DNA of 54,123 nucleotides from Natronomonas sp. (lineage in GTDB: Archaea; Halobacteriota; Halobacteria; Halobacteriales; Haloarculaceae): positions 1 through 54,123 of the forward strand of contig NZ_JAQCNO010000049.1 in the NCBI RefSeq assembly GCF_028274965.1. The letters are read 5' to 3'. Below are positions 25,018-33,297 of this stretch, piece after piece. A model generated the notes under the pieces. That model saw nothing but the letters and a program-made list of their open reading frames with translations. It had not been told where the DNA came from and searched no databases. The position numbers and the translations under genes were made by a program. How positions within the stretch are numbered: the stretch's first letter is position 1; the number at the start of each line of letters is the position of its first letter.

Positions 25018-25958
25018 GCCGAGCGAGTGCGCTCCGCGCGTGGCTGGCGGTGTATCTCAAGGGCGCCTGCATGGGGGCCGCCGACACGGTTCCGGGCGTC
25101 TCTGGGGGCACGATCGCGTTCCTCTTGGGCGTCTACGAGCGCCTGATCACGGCTCTGACCGCGCTTGGCCCCGAAACGATCCGGTCTCTCGGCGCCGTCC
25201 ACACGCCCGAGGGCCGGACGGAGGCGACGAGGGCGCTTCTGGAGGCCGATCTCCCCTTCCTCCTCGTGTTGGGCGCCGGCGTGCTCTCCGCCGCCGCGAC
25301 GATCGCAACGGCGATGAACCTCGCGGTCACGCGGTACCCCGCGCCGACGTACGCCTTTTTTTTCGGGCTCATCGCCGCCTCGGCGGTCGTGCTGTTCCGG
25401 TACGTCTCGGTCCGGACGCCACAGCGGGTCCTCGCCGGCCTGTCGGGGTTCGTTCTGGCGTTCGTCCTGACCGACCCGTCGCTGGCAGGGACGCGGGCGA
25501 CGACGGCTCCGCTGTTGTTTCTCGCCGGGGCGATCGCCGTCTCCGCGATGGTGCTTCCCGGTGTCTCCGGGGCCTTCCTGCTTCTCGTCTTGGGACAGTA
25601 CGAGTACGTCAGCGGGATCCCCCGGGCGGTCGTCGACGGGGTGATACGCGCCGCCGCCGGAACCCCCGGCCCGCTCGTCGACGCGCTCGTTCCGCTTTTC
25701 GTCTTCTGTTCGGGCGCCCTCGTCGGGCTGTTCTCGGTCGCCTACGCCGTCCGGGCCGCCCTCGCCCGGTACCGCCAGCGCACGCTCGTCTTCCTTCTCA
25801 GCCTCATGATCGGCGCGCTGCGGCTCCCGATCAACGAGGTCCGAAACGCCCTCCCGGACGCCTCGCCCCGGTCGGCCGCGCTCGCCGGTGTCCCCGCCGC
25901 CCTCGGCATCGCGGCCGTGTTGCTTCTGGATCGCTACACCGACGACCTCGAATACTGA
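25005..25958 (+). CDS. DUF368 membrane protein (PopT-like polyprenyl-phosphate transporter family)
   Basis: A 317-residue protein with about eight to ten membrane helices. The two signature glycine-rich loops are AADTVPGVSGGTIAFLLG at about 25-42 and its second-half echo MVLPGVSGAFLLLVLGQY near 183-200, showing internal pseudo-symmetry. Bacterial DUF368 proteins recycle undecaprenyl phosphate across the membrane. In a haloarchaeon the lipid would be dolichyl phosphate for S-layer or archaellin glycosylation; this is inference. Two starts are possible, at 25005 and at 25014 (MSRASALRAW), the latter overlapping the preceding ORF's stop. Confidence 0.88.
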   Translation: MERMSRASALRAWLAVYLKGACMGAADTVPGVSGGTIAFLLGVYERLITALTALGPETIRSLGAVHTPEGRTEATRALLEADLPFLLVLGAGVLSAAATIATAMNLAVTRYPAPTYAFFFGLIAASAVVLFRYVSVRTPQRVLAGLSGFVLAFVLTDPSLAGTRATTAPLLFLAGAIAVSAMVLPGVSGAFLLLVLGQYEYVSGIPRAVVDGVIRAAAGTPGPLVDALVPLFVFCSGALVGLFSVAYAVRAALARYRQRTLVFLLSLMIGALRLPINEVRNALPDASPRSAALAGVPAALGIAAVLLLDRYTDDLEY

Positions 25959-25983
25959 TACGCCTCGGGTCCGAGAGACGACC

Positions 25984-26565
25984 ATGGGCGGTCCCACGCG
26001 CACGACGCTCGCCGCGTTCGCCCTCGTGTTCCTCGCCCGGACGCTCGGGGGCGCGTTCGGGATCGATCCCGGGGCGTTCGCCCTCGCCGCGCCGCTCGGC
26101 CACCGACCCTGGACGATCGCGACGAGCGTCTACACCCACGCCGGGCTCGGACACCTCCTCGCGAACGCCGTTGCGCTCGCGGTGGTGGGCCCGCTCGTCG
26201 CCCGCGTGAGTACCCCGATCCGCTTTCACGCGTTCGTTCTCTGTACCGGCGGGCTCGCCGGGATCGCACAGGTCGTCGCGACCGCGCCGTTCGGCCGGAC
26301 GGCCGTCCTCGGGGCGAGCGGCGCCGTGTTCGCCCTCTTCGGGTACGTCCTCATCGGTAACCGCGCCTCAGAGCGGTTCGTCTCGTGGCTCCCGCTCGGA
26401 CGCCGCGGGCGACTCGCCGTCCTCGTCGTTTTGGCGGCGTCGCTGACGGCCGCAACGGCGGCGCCCGGGGTAGCGCTCGTCGCGCACTTCGTCGGGTTCT
26501 GTCTCGGCGCACTCGCGGGCCGCGGCCGGATCCTCCATGCGACCGCCGAGGCGGCGCGCCGGTAG
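25984..26565 (+). CDS. Rhomboid family intramembrane serine protease
   Basis: A 193-residue membrane protein of six predicted helices. The catalytic dyad is visible: Ser112 in LGASGAVFALFGY and His168 in VAHFVGFCLG. The upstream GHLLANAVAL provides the usual His/Asn helix. Rhomboids cut transmembrane substrates within the bilayer. The gene starts 25 bases after the DUF368 stop, so the pair is probably one transcript. In Haloferax a rhomboid mutant is reported to alter S-layer glycosylation, which would fit the DUF368 context; that is recalled knowledge. Confidence 0.9.
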   Translation: MGGPTRTTLAAFALVFLARTLGGAFGIDPGAFALAAPLGHRPWTIATSVYTHAGLGHLLANAVALAVVGPLVARVSTPIRFHAFVLCTGGLAGIAQVVATAPFGRTAVLGASGAVFALFGYVLIGNRASERFVSWLPLGRRGRLAVLVVLAASLTAATAAPGVALVAHFVGFCLGALAGRGRILHATAEAARR

Positions 26566-26627
26566 GCGCTCCGAGCGCCCCGCGGCACAACGCAACACAA
26601 AAGACCGATCCGGGCGGAGCGATCGGT

Positions 26628-27320
26628 ATGTACGAGGGCGTCCACGCCTACCCCGACGGCCGCGCGACGGTGGCCCGGTTCGCCAAAACCGCCGCGGCGT
26701 ACGGGTACGAGGGGGTGGTCGTTCGGAACCACGGCGACGCCCAAGCCGAGTACGACCCCGAGCGGATCGGGGATCGCTACGGCATCGACGTCGTGCCGGG
26801 GATCGAGATACGCACCGACGACCCCGGACAGGCCGGCGGTCTCGTCGGCAACTACCGCTCGAAGCGGACGATCGTCTGCGTTCACGGCGGATCGTTAAAC
26901 CGGTTCGCGGTCGAGCAGCCGGCCGTCGACGTCCTCGCCCACCCGATGGCCGACGGCGACGTCAACCACGTGTTGGCGAAGTCGGCGGCCGAAAACGGCG
27001 TCCACCTCGAGTTCAACTTCGCCCGCGTGCTCCGGGCCGAGGGCGGCGAGCGGGTCCAAGCGATCGGGGCGCTGAAAAAACTGCGGGAGCTGGTCGAGCA
27101 GTACGACGCGCCGTACGTCGTCTCCGCCGACGCGGCCTCGCATCTCCACCTCGAGGCGCCGCGGGAACTGCTCGCGCTCGGCGAGGCGATCGGCTTCGAT
27201 AGGGGGGCGATCGAATCGGGGCTCGCCGCCTGGGGCGCGCTGTCCGACCGGAACCGCAGACGCCGCGAGGACTCCTTCGTCGAGCCCGGCGTCAGGATCG
27301 AGCGCCGCGACGAGGAATAG
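26628..27320 (+). CDS. rnp3: Ribonuclease P protein component 3 (Rpp30)
   Basis: Protein subunit of RNase P, which matures tRNA 5' ends. The 230-residue sequence begins MYEGVHAYPDG and has the TIM-barrel-like Rpp30 pattern: VVRNHGD, VVPGIEIRTDDP, DVLAHPMADGDVNHVLAKSA, VHLEFNFARVLR and VVSADAASHLHL. It is upstream of the Pop5 and proteasome alpha genes on the same strand, 61 bases from the next start. This order is conserved in archaea. Confidence 0.95.
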   Translation: MYEGVHAYPDGRATVARFAKTAAAYGYEGVVVRNHGDAQAEYDPERIGDRYGIDVVPGIEIRTDDPGQAGGLVGNYRSKRTIVCVHGGSLNRFAVEQPAVDVLAHPMADGDVNHVLAKSAAENGVHLEFNFARVLRAEGGERVQAIGALKKLRELVEQYDAPYVVSADAASHLHLEAPRELLALGEAIGFDRGAIESGLAAWGALSDRNRRRREDSFVEPGVRIERRDEE

Positions 27321-27381
27321 AAGGCGGCCACCCCGGCCGCCGCCGCCGAAGCTATGAGGCCAGCGCCCCCAGCACGAACGC

Positions 27382-27867
27382 GTGAAACACCTCCCGAAGC
27401 ATCTGCGGCCCCGGTGGCGATACGTCGCCGTCGGCATCGAATCGTGGCCCGGCGCCGACGTCGACCGTCGGGCGTTCCAGCGGGCGCTTTGGTTCGCCGC
27501 ACAGAACCTCGTCGGCGACGTCGGCAGCGCCGACATCGACGCGAGCCTGCTGCGGTTCCGGTTCGCAGACGCCGCGGGAGACGCCGTCGTCCGAGCCCGT
27601 CGGGGCGAGGTCGAGCGGCTCAGAGCCGTTCTGGCGACGATCGACGAGATCGACGGCGAGCCGGTCGGGCTTTCGGTCCGGGGAACCAGCGGAACGGTCC
27701 GGGCCTGTGAAGAAAAGTATATACGACGCCCGCCGGAAGCATTTGAGGAGAGAAACGTCGCGTTCGCGGCCGCGGAGCGGACGGCGTCGGTCCGAGGCGA
27801 TCGGGTTGATCTCGACCTCCCCGAGGGCCGCGTTGGCGCGACAGCACTCGATATTCGCGACAACTAA
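27382..27867 (+). CDS. rnp2: Ribonuclease P protein component 2 (Pop5)
   Basis: Partner of Rpp30 in the RNase P catalytic-domain subcomplex. The 161-residue product starts from GTG with KHLPKHLRPRWRYVAVGIES, the typical Pop5 opening, and has the RRM-like core DASLLRFRFADAAGD. It then carries a C-terminal extension (about residues 115-161) containing FEERNVAFA. The stop is two bases before the psmA ATG, so translation is probably coupled. Confidence 0.93.
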   Translation: MKHLPKHLRPRWRYVAVGIESWPGADVDRRAFQRALWFAAQNLVGDVGSADIDASLLRFRFADAAGDAVVRARRGEVERLRAVLATIDEIDGEPVGLSVRGTSGTVRACEEKYIRRPPEAFEERNVAFAAAERTASVRGDRVDLDLPEGRVGATALDIRDN

Positions 27868-27869
27868 CA

Positions 27870-28637
27870 ATGCAGGGACAATCGCAGCAGCAGGCGTACG
27901 ACCGCGGGATCACCATCTTCTCCCCGGACGGACGCCTGTACCAAGTCGAGTACGCGCGCGAGGCGGTCAAACGAGGCACGGCGTCGATCGGTATCCGAAC
28001 CGACGACGGGGTCGTGCTGGCCGTGGACAAACGCATCCGCTCGCCGCTGATGGAGCGGACGAGCGTCGAGAAGATCCACAAGGCCGACGACCACATCGGC
28101 ATCGCCAGCGCCGGCCACGTCGCCGACGCCCGCCAACTCATCGACTTCGCGCGCCGACAAGCACAGGTCAATCAACTCCGGTACGGCGAACCGATCGGCG
28201 TCGAGACGCTGACGAAGGCCGTCACCGACCACATCCAGCAGTACACGCAGGTCGGCGGCGCGCGACCGTTCGGCGTCGCCCTGATCATCGGCGGGATCGA
28301 GGACGGCGAACCGCGCCTCTACGAGACCGACCCCTCCGGGACGCCCTACGAGTGGCAGGCGCTCGCCGTCGGCGCGGACCGCGGCGACATCGAGGACTAC
28401 CTCGAAGCGAACTACAGCGACGACCTCTCGCTCGACGAGGGCGTCGACCTCGCCTTGGAGGCGCTCGCCTCCGTGAACGACGGCGGACTGACGCCGGAAG
28501 GCATCGGTCTGGCGACCGTCTCCGTCGGCGACGACGGCTTCGGACAGCTCTCCGACGACGAGATCGAGTCCCGGCTCGAAGCGGCGGGCGTGCTCGCCGA
28601 CGAGGCTGACGAAGACGACGAGGACGACGAGGAGTAG
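27870..28637 (+). CDS. psmA: 20S proteasome alpha subunit
   Basis: Forms the outer rings of the 20S core and gates substrate entry. The 255-residue protein has the alpha signature YDRGITIFSPDGRLYQVEYA at about 10-29 and GTASIGIRTDDGVVLAVDKR. The gate-opening N-terminal YDR is intact. The C-terminus is a very acidic tail (DEADEDDEDDEE). psmB is not in the window. Haloarchaea often carry two alpha subunits, and I cannot tell which this is, though its RNase P neighbours suggest the main one. Confidence 0.97.
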   Translation: MQGQSQQQAYDRGITIFSPDGRLYQVEYAREAVKRGTASIGIRTDDGVVLAVDKRIRSPLMERTSVEKIHKADDHIGIASAGHVADARQLIDFARRQAQVNQLRYGEPIGVETLTKAVTDHIQQYTQVGGARPFGVALIIGGIEDGEPRLYETDPSGTPYEWQALAVGADRGDIEDYLEANYSDDLSLDEGVDLALEALASVNDGGLTPEGIGLATVSVGDDGFGQLSDDEIESRLEAAGVLADEADEDDEDDEE

Positions 28638-28716
28638 TCCTCCCGGCTCTTCGGGGCCTCCGGACCCTCCGGGTTCTCCGCTTTCCGCGCCCCGGACCGC
28701 GGCGGTACGTGCAACA

Positions 28717-28725
28717 CTTTTTATC
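28717..28725 (+). promoter_or_regulatory. TATA box of the SBDS gene
   Basis: CTTTTTATC lies 24-32 bases before the ATG at 28749, so this gene has its own promoter besides any read-through from psmA. Confidence 0.6.
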
Positions 28726-28748
28726 GATCGGGTCGCGTACCGACACGC

Positions 28749-29474
28749 ATGATATCCCTCGACGAGGCGGTGACGGCCAGACTCGAATCCCACGGCCAGC
28801 GCTTCGAGGTGCTCGTCGACCCCGACGCCGCGTTAGCGATCAAACGCGGGGAGTTCGACGGCGACCTCGAGGACGTCATCGCCGCCGAGGACGTCTTCGA
28901 GGACGCGTCCTCCGGGGACCGACCGCCGGAAAACGCCTTGGAGGAGGTCTTCGAGACGACCGACCCGCTCTCGATCATCCCGGAGGTGATCCGGCGCGGC
29001 GAGATCCAGATCACCGCCCAACAGCGCCGGGAGATGCAGGAACAAAAGCACAACCAACTCGTCACGGAGATCGCCAGAAACGCGGTCAACCCACAGATGG
29101 ACGACGCCCCCCACCCGCCCGAGCGGATCGAACGCGCCCTGGAGGAGGCGGGCTTTACTGTCGACCCGATGGAGCCGGTCGGGGCGCAGGTCGACGACGC
29201 GCTCGACGCCCTCCGGCCTGTGATCCCGATCCGGTTCGACGAGGTCGTGATGGCGGCGCAGATCCCGGCCGAGTACGCCGGCAGCGCCCAGGCGCAGATC
29301 CGACAGTTCGGCGATCTCGAACGCGAGGAGTGGCAATCGGACGGCTCGTGGGTCGGAGTGTTGCGGTTTCCGGCCGGCCTCCAGAACGATTTTTATGACC
29401 TCGTCAACGAGCAGACCAGCGGCGAGGCCGAGACCCGGATCATCAAGGACGAAGACGAGATCGGGACGCGCTGA
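28749..29474 (+). CDS. SBDS/Sdo1 ribosome maturation protein
   Basis: Archaeal homologue of the Shwachman-Bodian-Diamond protein, which helps free anti-association factor aIF6 from the large ribosomal subunit. The 241-residue product begins ISLDEAVTARLESHGQRFEV, continues DPDAALAIKRGE, has the FETTDPLSIIPEVIRRGEIQ segment, and a three-domain length. The C-terminal ferredoxin-like domain includes IRFDEVVMAAQIP. It follows psmA by 111 bases, the usual archaeal order. Confidence 0.95.
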   Translation: MISLDEAVTARLESHGQRFEVLVDPDAALAIKRGEFDGDLEDVIAAEDVFEDASSGDRPPENALEEVFETTDPLSIIPEVIRRGEIQITAQQRREMQEQKHNQLVTEIARNAVNPQMDDAPHPPERIERALEEAGFTVDPMEPVGAQVDDALDALRPVIPIRFDEVVMAAQIPAEYAGSAQAQIRQFGDLEREEWQSDGSWVGVLRFPAGLQNDFYDLVNEQTSGEAETRIIKDEDEIGTR

Positions 29475-29520
29475 CCGCCCGCGCCCCCGGAACGCGACCC
29501 GTTCAGGGGAGTCCCCGTAA

Positions 29521-29529
29521 TTGAAATAC
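29521..29529 (+). promoter_or_regulatory. TATA-like box of hflX
   Basis: TTGAAATAC lies 24-32 bases before the GTG start at 29553. Confidence 0.5.
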
Positions 29530-29552
29530 TGTGACGCCCTACCGTTAGGGAA

Positions 29553-30860
29553 GTGACAGGAACCAACGGCCGAGCGGTCATCGCAAAGCGCGCCGACGAC
29601 GGCGACCCCGACACCGAGGAGATACGGGATCTCGCCCGCGCCGCGGGCTATACGATCGCCGGCGAGGTGACACAGACCCGCACCGAGGACCCGGCGCTCT
29701 GTCTCGGCGAGGGGAAGGTCTCCGAACTCGCCGCGCTCGTCGCCGCCGAGGGCGCGACGACGGTCGTCTTCGACAACCGCCTCGGCCCCTACCAGACGTA
29801 CAACCTCGGCACCAAACTCCCCGAGGGCGTCGAGGTCGTCGACCGGTTCAAGCTCATCCTCGACATCTTCGGCCAGCGCGCACAGACGAAAAAGGCGCAG
29901 CTCCAGGTCGAACTCGCCGAGCTCAGATACGAACTCCCGCGCGCCGAGGCCAAAGCCTCACTCGCCAAGCGCGACGAGCGACCCGGGTTCATGGGCCTCG
30001 GCGAGTACGACGAGTCGCGCGAACGGGACATCAAGGCGCGGATCAGCCGGATCGGCGACGAACTGGAACGGATCGAACAGACCGAGGCCGACCGCCGCGA
30101 GCAGCGCCGCCAGTCCGGGTTCGATCTCGTGGCGCTCGCCGGGTACACCAACGCCGGGAAATCGACGCTGTTGCGGCGGCTCGCGACCGATCTGGACATC
30201 GACGAGAACGAGGGGCTCCACCCGGACCTCGACGCGACCGCCGAGTCCGAAGACCGGCTGTTCACGACGCTCGGAACGACCACCCGACGGGCGACGTTCG
30301 ACCGGCGGGACGTGCTTGTGACCGACACCGTCGGCTTCATCTCGGATCTCCCCCACTGGCTCGTCGAGTCGTTCAGATCGACGCTCTCGGAGGTGTACCG
30401 CGCCGATCTCGTCTTGCTCGTCGTCGACGTCTCCGACCCGATCGAGGAGATACGCGAGAAGCTCGTGACGTGTCACGACACCCTCTACGAGCGGAACGAG
30501 GCGCCGATCGTGACGGTGCTGAACAAGGCCGATCTGGTCGACGAGGCGGAACTGCGGACCAAACGCGAGGCCCTGTCGGCGCTCGCCCCGACGCCCGTCG
30601 TCGTGAGCGCGGCGACCGGCGAGAACGTCGACGCCCTCCGGGATCGGATCGACGACGAACTCCCCGAGTGGCGGCGCGAGCGGCTCGTCGTCCCGATGAC
30701 CGACGACACCATGAGCCTCGTCTCGTGGGTCCACGACCACGCCCACGTCGGCGACGTCGACTACGGCAACGAGGTCACGATCGACTTCGAGGCCCGCCCG
30801 GCGATCGTCGAACAGGCCAGAGCGAAGGCCCGCGAGCTGTCCGCCGCGCCGGCCGAGTGA
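29553..30860 (+). CDS. hflX: HflX ribosome-associated GTPase
   Basis: A translation GTPase that acts on the 50S subunit or on stalled ribosomes. The N-terminal nucleotide-binding domain is present, with TEDPALCLGEGKVSELA and VFDNRLGPYQTYNL. A coiled-coil linker and RRQSGFDLVALAGYTNAGKST (G1) follow, then DTVGFISDLP (G3) and LNKADLV (G4). Length is 435 residues. The start is GTG, positioned by the upstream box; the alternative GTG at 29531 meets a stop after five codons. Confidence 0.93.
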   Translation: MTGTNGRAVIAKRADDGDPDTEEIRDLARAAGYTIAGEVTQTRTEDPALCLGEGKVSELAALVAAEGATTVVFDNRLGPYQTYNLGTKLPEGVEVVDRFKLILDIFGQRAQTKKAQLQVELAELRYELPRAEAKASLAKRDERPGFMGLGEYDESRERDIKARISRIGDELERIEQTEADRREQRRQSGFDLVALAGYTNAGKSTLLRRLATDLDIDENEGLHPDLDATAESEDRLFTTLGTTTRRATFDRRDVLVTDTVGFISDLPHWLVESFRSTLSEVYRADLVLLVVDVSDPIEEIREKLVTCHDTLYERNEAPIVTVLNKADLVDEAELRTKREALSALAPTPVVVSAATGENVDALRDRIDDELPEWRRERLVVPMTDDTMSLVSWVHDHAHVGDVDYGNEVTIDFEARPAIVEQARAKARELSAAPAE

Positions 30861-30896
30861 TGCGACCGCCGTTCGTCTCCCGGCGCGACCCTCGGC

Positions 30897-31379
30897 TCAC
30901 GGCCGACGCTTCTGTTTGGAGAGGACCTCGACCCCTCGGATCTCCGTCGTCGGGTACTCGCCGTCCTCGCTCTTTTCGGCCGCCTTCACCATGTCCCACA
31001 CCACGTTCAGCCCCGTGGTGACGCCCTGTAAGGCCTCCATCTCACACCCCGTCTTGCCGGTCGTCTCGACCGCGACGGTGAGCTCAACCCCGTCGTCGTC
31101 GACCACGAACTCCGTGTCGACGTTCGTGATGGGGATCTGGTGACACATCGGAACGGCTTCCCAGGTGTGTTTGACCGCGTCGATCGCGCCGACGCGGGCC
31201 ACGGCGAGGACATCGCCTTTCTCGACGGTGTCGGCCTCGATCGCCCTGAGCGTCGACGCCCGGAGGTCGATCCGCCCCCGCGCGACCGCCCGCCGCGCGC
31301 TGTCCGGCTTCCCGGAGACGTCGACCATCTGTGCGTTACCGTCGTCCGTGACGTGCGTGAGGTCCGGATCGTCGCCCAT
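30897..31379 (-). CDS. moaC: Cyclic pyranopterin monophosphate synthase
   Basis: Second enzyme of molybdenum cofactor synthesis, converting the MoaA product to cPMP. The 160-residue sequence has the MoaC signatures MVDVSGKPDSARRAVARG, AVPMCHQIPITN, and TTGKTGCEMEALQGV followed by WDMVKAAEK with the catalytic Lys. It is convergent with hflX and ends 36 bases from it. It lies downstream of nnr on the same strand. Confidence 0.96.
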   Translation of the reverse strand: MGDDPDLTHVTDDGNAQMVDVSGKPDSARRAVARGRIDLRASTLRAIEADTVEKGDVLAVARVGAIDAVKHTWEAVPMCHQIPITNVDTEFVVDDDGVELTVAVETTGKTGCEMEALQGVTTGLNVVWDMVKAAEKSEDGEYPTTEIRGVEVLSKQKRRP

Positions 31380-31418
31380 ACCCGTTCGTTCGTCGCCCGG
31401 GCGAAGAATCCATCGGGC

Positions 31419-32852
31419 CTACCGCCCCTCGGGCCACAGCGCCGACGGGACGGTCCCGAGAAGGTCTGTCGCCGTCAGCCCGTCCCCGTTCGTCGCCGCC
31501 GCGAGGTCGCCGGCGCGGCCGGTCGCGTACGCGCCGAGCGACGCCGCCGGGTGCGCCTCGAGCACGCACGCCATCGCCCCTGTCACGCCGGCGAGCACGT
31601 CGCCCGTCCCGCCGACGGTCATCCCGGCGTTTCCACTCCGGTTGTACCGGGTCCGCTCGCCGTCGGAGACGACGTCCTCGGCGCCGGTGACGAGAAGCGT
31701 CGCGCCGAGATCGGCCGCGAAGGACTCGATGCGCGCCGCCCGCTCCGACGCGTCGTCGATCGCACAGCCCATCGCCGCCAGCTCCCCGGCGTGTGGCGTA
31801 CAAATGAGCGTGGCGTCCGTCTCGGTCTCTGGGACCGCCCCCAGCGCGTCGGCGTCAACGACCGCGGTCCCGTCGAACTCCCCGAGGAACGAACGGACGG
31901 CCGCCCGCGTCTCCGAGGCGTCGCCGAGCCCCGGACCGACGACGACGCAGTCTGCCCGTTCGGCCCGCGAGAGGACCTCCGGGACGTGATCGGGACCGAG
32001 CCGCTCGCCTTCCAGCGGCGTGACGATGAGGTTCTCGCTGTACCCCTGGATCTCGCCTGCGACCGACACCGGAGCGACGACGCTGCTCAGGTCCGCGCCG
32101 GCCCGAAGCGACGCCTGGGCGGCAAGCGCCGGCGCGCCGGCGTACGGGCCGCCGCCGACGACGAGGACTCTGCCGAAATCGCCCTTGTGTGCCCCTGGGA
32201 CCCGCGAGAGCCGGAGGAGATCGCCGCGTTCGACGGTCCGCTCGGCCGCCGCCGGAATCCCGATCTCGGCGACCGTCACCTCGGCGTCGACGGCCGAAAG
32301 CCCAGGCTTTCCGTCGTGGAAGGTGACGACGTGGTCCGCCTCGACGGCGACGCCCTCGGTGTCGCCCGTGTCGGCGTCGACCCCCGAGGGTACGTCGACG
32401 GAGACGACCGTCGCCTCGGCGTCGTTGATCGCCGCGGCGGCGCTCGCCTCCGGCTCCCGCAACGCCCCGGTCGCCCCGGTCCCGAGCATCGCGTCGACGA
32501 CGACGTCGGGCGTTCCGAGATCGAACGCGGTCGAGTCCCGAACGGTCCGAACCGTCGCGTCCGTCGCCTCGAGGGCGTCGAAGTTCTCCCGGGCGATCGC
32601 CGTCGAGATCGCCGCGGGCCGGCCCAGAAGCCGGACCGTCACGTCGTGCGACGGGAGAAACCGGGCCGCGACGAAGGCGTCGCCGCCGTTGTTCCCGCGG
32701 CCGCAGACGAGCGCCACCGACCCGCCCGGCTCGGCGAGACGCCGGACCGCGCGGGCGACGGCGCTGCCCGAGGACTCCATCAGTTGTTTTCTCGGAACGC
32801 CGAGCGCCGCGGCGTTCGCGTCGACGACGGCCATCTCGTCGCTGGAGATCAT
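31419..32852 (-). CDS. nnr: Bifunctional NAD(P)H-hydrate epimerase/dehydratase
   Basis: Repairs hydrated NADH and NADPH. The N-terminal YjeF domain (about 1-210) carries LVCGRGNNGGDAFVAARFL and VDVPSGVDADTGD. The C-terminal ADP- or ATP-dependent dehydratase domain (about 225-477) carries VVGPGLGDAS, ICTPHAGEL and NAGMTVGGTGDVLAGVTGA with the catalytic Asp. At 477 residues it is a complete two-domain fusion. It sits 39 bases after moaC's start on the same strand. Confidence 0.95.
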   Translation of the reverse strand: MISSDEMAVVDANAAALGVPRKQLMESSGSAVARAVRRLAEPGGSVALVCGRGNNGGDAFVAARFLPSHDVTVRLLGRPAAISTAIARENFDALEATDATVRTVRDSTAFDLGTPDVVVDAMLGTGATGALREPEASAAAAINDAEATVVSVDVPSGVDADTGDTEGVAVEADHVVTFHDGKPGLSAVDAEVTVAEIGIPAAAERTVERGDLLRLSRVPGAHKGDFGRVLVVGGGPYAGAPALAAQASLRAGADLSSVVAPVSVAGEIQGYSENLIVTPLEGERLGPDHVPEVLSRAERADCVVVGPGLGDASETRAAVRSFLGEFDGTAVVDADALGAVPETETDATLICTPHAGELAAMGCAIDDASERAARIESFAADLGATLLVTGAEDVVSDGERTRYNRSGNAGMTVGGTGDVLAGVTGAMACVLEAHPAASLGAYATGRAGDLAAATNGDGLTATDLLGTVPSALWPEGR

Positions 32853-32891
32853 ACCGCCGCTCCGGACCGCTCGGCACTAACCTTTCCGCCG

Positions 32892-33170
32892 TCAGCGGCG
32901 AACCTCGAATCCGTCGACGCCGGTCGGGTCCCCGTACTCGACGTCGACGCCGTCGACGCGCGCCCTCGGGCTCCCGGTCCGACACCACTCGATCATCGCC
33001 TCGACGGCGGGCCGGTCGCCTTCGAAGACCGCCTCGACGCGCCCGTCGTCGAGGTTTTTCACCCAGCCGTCGACGCCGTTTTCGGCGGCGGCCTCCCGGG
33101 TGCTCGCCCGGTAGTACACGCCCTGGACGTGTCCGGAGACGAACACGCGTGCGCGGACCTTGTCGCTCAC
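32892..33170 (-). CDS. acyP: Acylphosphatase
   Basis: Hydrolyses acyl phosphates. The 92-residue protein has the acylphosphatase fold signature: VFVSGHVQGVYYRASTREAA with catalytic Arg21, and GWVKNLDDGRVEAV with catalytic Asn39. Two in-frame GTG codons, at 33176 and 33170, could start it. I prefer the second, which gives MSDKVRARVF as in related proteins. It is 39 bases upstream of nnr on the same strand. Confidence 0.92.
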   Translation of the reverse strand: MSDKVRARVFVSGHVQGVYYRASTREAAAENGVDGWVKNLDDGRVEAVFEGDRPAVEAMIEWCRTGSPRARVDGVDVEYGDPTGVDGFEVRR

Positions 33171-33297
33171 GCTCACACGTCGGAAGCCGATCGATAAAAC
33201 TGCCACGGACGCGGTCGTCCGCCCCGACACCGCGTGCCGCGGTGCGTGTCGTGTCGTGCTGTGCCGCCCTGTACCGCCTCGTCCATCTCGGTCCGTT

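Noticed and set aside
33171-33297. A repetitive-looking GTGTCGTGTCGTGCTGTG run upstream of the acylphosphatase gene.
   Set aside because: It is short and irregular, with no clear unit or dyad. I see nothing functional in it beyond a possible promoter region.
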